A stretch of DNA of 64,000 nucleotides from JANXQG01 sp963775975. Lineage in GTDB: Bacteria; Planctomycetota; Planctomycetia; Pirellulales; Thermoguttaceae. Under the pieces are notes generated by a model. The model did no database searches. It was not told where the DNA came from and saw only the letters and a program-made list of their open reading frames with translations. Positions 60,361 through 64,000 of the stretch are shown here, in pieces (positions within the stretch are counted from its first letter, which is position 1; each line of letters opens with the position of its first letter). The stretch covers positions 868,001 through 932,000 of the forward strand of contig CAVZKX010000002.1 in assembly GCA_963775975.1 (NCBI GenBank), in the 5' to 3' direction. The translations under genes and the position numbers were made by a program.

Positions 60361-62010
60361 TTAAGTCACCTGCCCGATCCAAGTCCGCAAAATGCTGGCG
60401 GCCGAATCGGGGTCTTCCTTCACCATTTCCGAAAGCTCATCGCGGAGCGATGGCCCGCTGCCGGACATGCGTCGGAGCCGCCGGGCGACAGCCGCCTCCA
60501 CCGGTTCTTCCTTTTCTTCCGCCTTCGATTCGCTGGCGGGAATCCGCGCGGCGATCGCTGAACTCTCCGACGACGCGGCCGGGACCGAGCGGAGTACCGA
60601 CCGCAACATGCCGACGCTGACGAGAACGAGGACCACCATCGCCAGCATCGGCCAGTTATCGGTGAGCCAGGTGAACGTCCGTTGCGGCAGGCCCGGTCCG
60701 ATGATCTCCGGGGATTTGATGTCTGGGAAATTGGTCACCGTGACCAGCGTCGTCGGGTCCTTGACGTCGGGCGACGACGGCAGCAGCGTCGCCACGTGGG
60801 CGGTTACGTCCTTGGTGATTGTCTTGCGGATCTCGTCCAGAGCGGTTTGGTCCGGCTTCTTCGCTTCTTCGCCTGCCTTCGGCGGATTATTTGTCAGCCA
60901 GACCTTTTCGAAGTAACTCGCCGGGATGCCGATGGCAACCTTGACAGATTTGATTGCGCGGCCGTCGCTTTCCTTTTCGGTGCTTTTGGTGGAAACGCCG
61001 TTGGTGAACTCGCTTCTTGTCTCCTCGCCTGGTTCGCCCGTCGAGGCTAAACTGGCAGCCTGATTGGCGCCGCCTCCTTGCTGCGACCTGAGGCCCGGCA
61101 CGCCACCAACGGCGCCCGCATTAGGATAGACCGGCCGCGAGTAGTCCATTGACTTCAAGGGCGCCTTGGTTGGATCATTCGTCACCTCGCGTATGCTACT
61201 TTGCTTCTCGTGGTCGAGCATCACGGTAGAAGTGACCGTCAGCCGTGGTATATCGGATAGCGCCATGCGGATTTTGCTGTTCCAATAGCCTTCGGCCTTG
61301 TCGACGGCGCGGGCGTAATCGTCATCGGCCGCGCTCGTGCTCCGTGATCTTCCGACCGTTGAGGAGCCGTTGGCGTCGGTGACAGTTACGCATTCCGGCT
61401 TCATGCCATTGGCCATTGCTACCAAATAGCAGATGTTATCTCTCTGTTCCTCATCCAAAGGCATGCCGCCGACGGCTGATGCGAATACTGCGGCGGTCCT
61501 TATCGGCGGTTGGCCGAGCCCCGGCTGGGTTTGCGGGTCGCTTATCAGCACCGAGGAACGTTCGATATTCTTCAAGGCGTTTATAGCAAGGGACAGCTCA
61601 CGTTCACGTTGGTGTTTCACGCGTTGTGCAATTGTGCCGGGAGGATCCCAAGGTCCTCCGCCGGTGTCGTCCTTAAACTCGTCAAAGCTCGGCGGCAACG
61701 CTTTTGCCTCGGCAAGCTTTGCCAAGTAGGCGGCCCGCTGTGCGTGTGGCACCTTGATGCGGCCGCCCTCGATCGTATAACCGTTTAAGCCCGCCGCGCC
61801 AAACGCTTCTTCCATCTTGTGCAGGGTGGCTTCGGGAATCGACGCACCGCCGAAAAGGTAATCATCCCCTCCGCCTACCTGCGATTGAAACAAATACCCG
61901 ACGCTGACCACCGCCACGACCAGCAGCAGGCCGGCCGTGATCCGGCCGCTGGGCGACATCGAGCGGAAAAAGTCGTTGAATTGCGCGAAGGCTTTGTTGA
62001 GGAAGTCCAT
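60361..62010 (-). CDS. fliF: Flagellar MS-ring protein FliF
   Basis: A 549-residue inner-membrane ring protein with helices near residue 25-45 (GRITAGLLLVVAVVSVGYLF) and 455-475 (NWPMLAMVVLVLVSVGMLRS). The ring-building core is seen in IPEATLHKMEEAFGAAGLNG, SLAINALKNIERSSVLISDP and the AVFASAVGGMPLDEEQRDNI part. The tail ends near SLRDELSEMVKEDPDSAASI, the FliG-binding end. Some residues in the middle (around 310-370) form a long polar insertion. Confidence 0.94.
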   Translation of the reverse strand: MDFLNKAFAQFNDFFRSMSPSGRITAGLLLVVAVVSVGYLFQSQVGGGDDYLFGGASIPEATLHKMEEAFGAAGLNGYTIEGGRIKVPHAQRAAYLAKLAEAKALPPSFDEFKDDTGGGPWDPPGTIAQRVKHQRERELSLAINALKNIERSSVLISDPQTQPGLGQPPIRTAAVFASAVGGMPLDEEQRDNICYLVAMANGMKPECVTVTDANGSSTVGRSRSTSAADDDYARAVDKAEGYWNSKIRMALSDIPRLTVTSTVMLDHEKQSSIREVTNDPTKAPLKSMDYSRPVYPNAGAVGGVPGLRSQQGGGANQAASLASTGEPGEETRSEFTNGVSTKSTEKESDGRAIKSVKVAIGIPASYFEKVWLTNNPPKAGEEAKKPDQTALDEIRKTITKDVTAHVATLLPSSPDVKDPTTLVTVTNFPDIKSPEIIGPGLPQRTFTWLTDNWPMLAMVVLVLVSVGMLRSVLRSVPAASSESSAIAARIPASESKAEEKEEPVEAAVARRLRRMSGSGPSLRDELSEMVKEDPDSAASILRTWIGQVT

Positions 62011-62056
62011 GAAGGAAGTTTTCAGTTTTCAGTGTTCAGTTTTCAGTCGCCGCGCG

Positions 62057-62360
62057 TCAGATTTGCAGATTCTTAATTTCCGTAAACGCATCGACCAGCT
62101 TGTTTCTGACTTGCACCATCATCTGGAAGGCGATGTCGGCCTTCTGAACGGCAGTGAGGACTTCGGCCGGGTTGACGTTGCCGCCGGTGGCCAGTTTCTC
62201 CACCGCCTTGTCGGCCGCCGACTGCATCGAGTTCACGTCCTGGATCGACTGCACGAGGAAGTCCTTGAACGACTGCCCGGCATCGGCCGGTGCGGCCGCG
62301 CCCGACGGCGCGGCCTGGCTGCAGGAGCGGTTGTGTCGTGATGCCGGTAATGGGGGTCAT
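62057..62360 (-). CDS. fliE: Flagellar hook-basal body protein FliE (one frame change)
   Basis: About 100-residue MS ring-rod junction protein. The start reads MTPITGITTQPLLQ; the frame shifts near 62317 and continues QAAPSGAAAPADAGQSFKDF, LVQSIQDVNSMQSAADKAVE, KLATGGNVNPAEVLTAVQKA and ADIAFQMMVQVRNKLVDAFT, the usual FliE sequence. One extra C explains it. Between flgC and fliF, the normal place. Confidence 0.9.
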
Positions 62361-62368
62361 GCGGAATG

Positions 62369-62430
62369 GTCTTGGGTCTTAGGTCTTTGGGCTTTGAGTC
62401 CCAAGGCCAAAGACCTAAGACCCAAGACCC
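62369..62430. repeat. Palindrome, GGTCTTAGG-type
   Basis: gtcttgggtcttaggtcttt followed by a complementary aaagacctaagacccaagac arm. Relative of 47286-47361. Between fliE and flgC. Confidence 0.85.
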
Positions 62431-62448
62431 TTTTCCGTTGCGTGCTGC

Positions 62449-62868
62449 TCATGCAAGTATCTTTAACGTCTGCTGCTCCATATTCTTCGTAATGTCCATC
62501 GCACCCAAGTTCGCCTCGTACGACCGGGCGGCCTCCAGGGCGTTCGTGAACTCGGACATCAAGTCAATATTCGGATACGCCACCTCGCCCGCGTGGGGGC
62601 CGGCCTTCACGGCGTCCGGATGGTTCGGCTCCCGCCGCCAGATCGGCTCGCTGGGCACGCTCTCGATCGAGCTGACCTTCACGCCCGCCGCGCCGTTGCT
62701 GCCCTGGCTGTCGTCGGACTGGAACACGACCGTCTTCGCCTGGTAGGGCGTTTTCTCGCCTTTAGCCGTGTGCGTGCTCTTGATATTCGCGATGTTGTTG
62801 GAGATCTGGATCATGCGCATCCGCTGCGCGACCAGACCGCTTGTGCTGATGTCGAGTGCTGATAGCAT
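62449..62868 (-). CDS. flgC: Flagellar rod protein FlgC
   Basis: A 139-residue proximal-rod protein: MLSALDISTSGLVAQRMRMI, QISNNIANIKSTHTAKGEKT (with the N-terminal rod motif), VAYPNIDLMSEFTNALEAAR, SYEANLGAMDITKNMEQQTL. Normal length. Second gene of flgB-flgC-fliE. Confidence 0.94.
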   Translation of the reverse strand: MLSALDISTSGLVAQRMRMIQISNNIANIKSTHTAKGEKTPYQAKTVVFQSDDSQGSNGAAGVKVSSIESVPSEPIWRREPNHPDAVKAGPHAGEVAYPNIDLMSEFTNALEAARSYEANLGAMDITKNMEQQTLKILA

Positions 62869-62889
62869 GGGAGGTTGGGGGTTGGAGGA

Positions 62890-62972
62890 AGTACAGAGTA
62901 CTCAGTGCTCAGTGGACACTACATTGCGAGTCGTTTTTTGTACTGGGTACTTTGTATTGCGTACTTTCCTTG
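62890..62972. repeat. AGTACTCAGTG-type repeat text
   Basis: gaagtacagagtactcagtg repeats and gtactgggtactttgtattg forms an imperfect, nested inverted repeat between flgB and flgC. Same simple-word class as 46379-46444. Confidence 0.65.
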
Positions 62973-63398
62973 TTACACGCTTCCTCGGATTGCCGTTTGC
63001 AACTGCCGGAACTGGTCGCTAAGGATCGCTAGCGCCGTGTTGTGTTGCATCTGGTTCTTCACCATCTCCGTGACTTGCGATTCCATATCCACATTGCCCA
63101 TGTCGTGCCGCAGGACCATCCGCGTCGATTTGGCGACCTCGGCCATGAGCGGCTTGGGTGGCAATTCTGTCTCGCCCGGCGAATGGCCCTCGATCATGGA
63201 ACTCTGCGGGTCGTCGCGATCCTCGATCGCCTGCTTGAGCCGAGTCTGAAAATCCTCCACGGAAAGGTCTCGCGCCTGGTAGCCGGGCGTGTCGATGTTC
63301 GCGATATTGCCCGCCAAGACCGCCTGCCGGGCCTGCGAGAAGTTTACGACTTCCTGCAAGACGGGGATTGCGGTCGATTGGAACAAGCCGGTAATCAT
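62973..63398 (-). CDS. flgB: Flagellar rod protein FlgB
   Basis: A 141-residue proximal-rod protein: MITGLFQSTAIPVLQEVVNF, SQARQAVLAGNIANIDTPGY (rod signature), and C-terminal GNVDMESQVTEMVKNQMQHN. First structural gene of the locus, with a sigma-54 element immediately upstream. Confidence 0.94.
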   Translation of the reverse strand: MITGLFQSTAIPVLQEVVNFSQARQAVLAGNIANIDTPGYQARDLSVEDFQTRLKQAIEDRDDPQSSMIEGHSPGETELPPKPLMAEVAKSTRMVLRHDMGNVDMESQVTEMVKNQMQHNTALAILSDQFRQLQTAIRGSV

Positions 63399-63412
63399 GG
63401 TAATTTGTGCAA

Positions 63413-63428
63413 TGCAAGTCGTGTGCCC
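63413..63428 (-). promoter_or_regulatory. Sigma-54 (RpoN) -24/-12 promoter element for flgB
   Basis: On the minus strand the sequence is GGGCACACGACTTGCA, matching the TGGCAC-N5-TTGCA consensus in all but one base, with the GG and GC dinucleotides at the correct ten-base spacing. It lies only about 15 bases before the flgB start and just downstream of a sigma-54 activator gene, so it probably drives the flagellar operon. The predicted start of the transcript is within about 5 bases of the ATG. Confidence 0.7.
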
Positions 63429-63521
63429 TTTGGCGCACGGAGATTTGCCGCTGCGTTTCGTAAGGTCGTTATGTTTTCATCCGGCAGTTTCCGCGCATTG
63501 GCTGCGGCAGAAATTGCCGAT

Positions 63522-64000
63522 TCATCTCATCCTAGTCTCGGTTGCAAATGACTTCTCTCGGGGGGCGTAACCATACTGCCGCAGCTTGCCCGACAGCGTG
63601 CGGATGCCGATGCCAAGCGCCTGCGCCGTGCGGGCGCGGTGGCCGCCGAAACGGTCGAGCGTCGCCTCAATCAGCCGCCGCTCCATTTCTTCCAGGCTTG
63701 CGTGGGGCAGGTCGCTGACCTGCCTTTCTTGGCAGATTGGCAATCTGCCCCACGTCGAATCGACGTTCAGCCATCGTCGCAGTTCGTCGGCCGTGACGCG
63801 GCCCGTGGTCGTCAGCACGCTTGCGCGGGTGACGATGTTCTCCAACTCGCGGACGTTGCCCGGCCAGTGGTAATCGACGAGCAACTGCTCGGCGTCCGGA
63901 TCGAGCGTGCAGCGTTCGCGCCGAGTCGCTGGGCCGAGCGCTTAAAGAAGTAAGCGGCCAGTTCCGGCACGTCCTCGCGACGGTCGCGGAGCGGCGGCAC
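63522..64000 (-). CDS. Sigma-54-dependent transcriptional activator (C-terminal part, one frame change)
   Basis: C-terminal part of an NtrC/FleQ-type activator; the N-terminal part lies beyond base 64000. Seen are the end of the AAA+ domain (PPLRDRREDVPELAAYF, then in the next frame LLVDYHWPGNVRELENIV) and a Fis-type helix-turn-helix (HRARTAQALGIGIRTLSGKL). A frame change near 63918 lies between (AQRLG and then RERCTLDPDAEQ); a missing base is likely. The stretch between AAA+ and HTH (WGRLPICQERQVSDLPH) is coded by a family A palindrome in frame. Probable activator of the flagellar sigma-54 promoter at 63413-63428. Confidence 0.85.
63702..63753. repeat. Palindromic element, family A, inside a coding region
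   Basis: gtggggcaggtcgctgacct on the left and ggcagattggcaatctgccc on the right, the same family as 12596-12649. It is in frame in the sigma-54 activator linker, so that gene gained about 17 residues. Confidence 0.85.

Noticed and set aside
1..64000. tRNA or rRNA genes
   Set aside because: No cloverleaf with GTTCRA-type T loop or rRNA core sequence was found by reading; a tRNAscan run would settle it.

Overview
The window looks like a chromosome segment of a Planctomycete, probably of the Pirellulales type. The evidence is a PSD1-type cytochrome c/DUF1549/DUF1553 gene followed by a DUF1501 gene, a VPEP-type PEP-CTERM tail, a membrane-anchored Ser/Thr kinase, many sulfated-substrate and peptide-utilisation genes, high GC, and many small palindromic repeats between genes. 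No rRNA, tRNA, CRISPR array, phage or transposase gene was seen.

Layout. 1-8.3 kb: start of lysyl-tRNA synthetase (runs off the left edge), sulfotransferase, an alpha/beta hydrolase whose nucleophile position is Asp, an MFS transporter, a YbhN-like membrane protein and an S46 dipeptidyl-peptidase. 8.3-24.2 kb, all on the minus strand: a Tad/Flp pilus locus that begins with an intact CpaF-type ATPase, then two Flp-type pilins, a prepilin peptidase, TadE/TadG-like pseudopilins, CpaB, a second ATPase carrying an N-terminal FHA domain, TadB, TadC, a zinc-ribbon membrane protein and finally a Ser/Thr kinase fused to a caspase-like domain that lacks its cysteine. 24.5-33 kb: HldE, small hypotheticals, a PD-(D/E)XK-like protein, a DUF1906 protein, pyruvate kinase, a Tyr-rich secreted repeat protein and a PEP-CTERM formylglycine-enzyme-like protein, then about 1 kb without genes. 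33-45 kb, plus strand: HlyD-like adaptor, secreted TPR protein, amino-acid ABC transporter (binding protein fused to permease, plus ATPase), a small protein/retropepsin pair, and the PSD1-DUF1501-GH5-like operon. 45-64 kb, minus strand: a flagellar basal-body, hook and export locus. In transcription order it reads sigma-54 activator, flgB, flgC, fliE, fliF, fliG, fliH, fliI, fliJ, motE-like, fliK, flgD, flgE, flbD, fliL, fliN, fliO, fliP, fliQ, fliR, flhB. fliM and flhA are not in this window. A sigma-54 type -24/-12 element sits just before flgB, next to the activator gene.

Two features cut across the window. First, about a dozen genes are each split by one or two single-base frame changes even though the protein family reads on perfectly in the next frame; this is much more like uncorrected indels in the assembly than real gene decay, so these genes are annotated end to end. 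Second, at least nine families of short (50-75 bp) inverted repeats recur, mostly in intergenic gaps, but several lie in frame inside coding regions (a Tad-locus protein, the sigma-54 activator, the FliJ tail, the start of a TadE-like protein). They resemble in concept the Rickettsia palindromic elements.

The most interesting working idea is that the kinase/pseudo-caspase and the FHA-bearing Tad ATPase form a phospho-signalling circuit controlling a Tad pilus. The linkage is seen; the circuit is inference.
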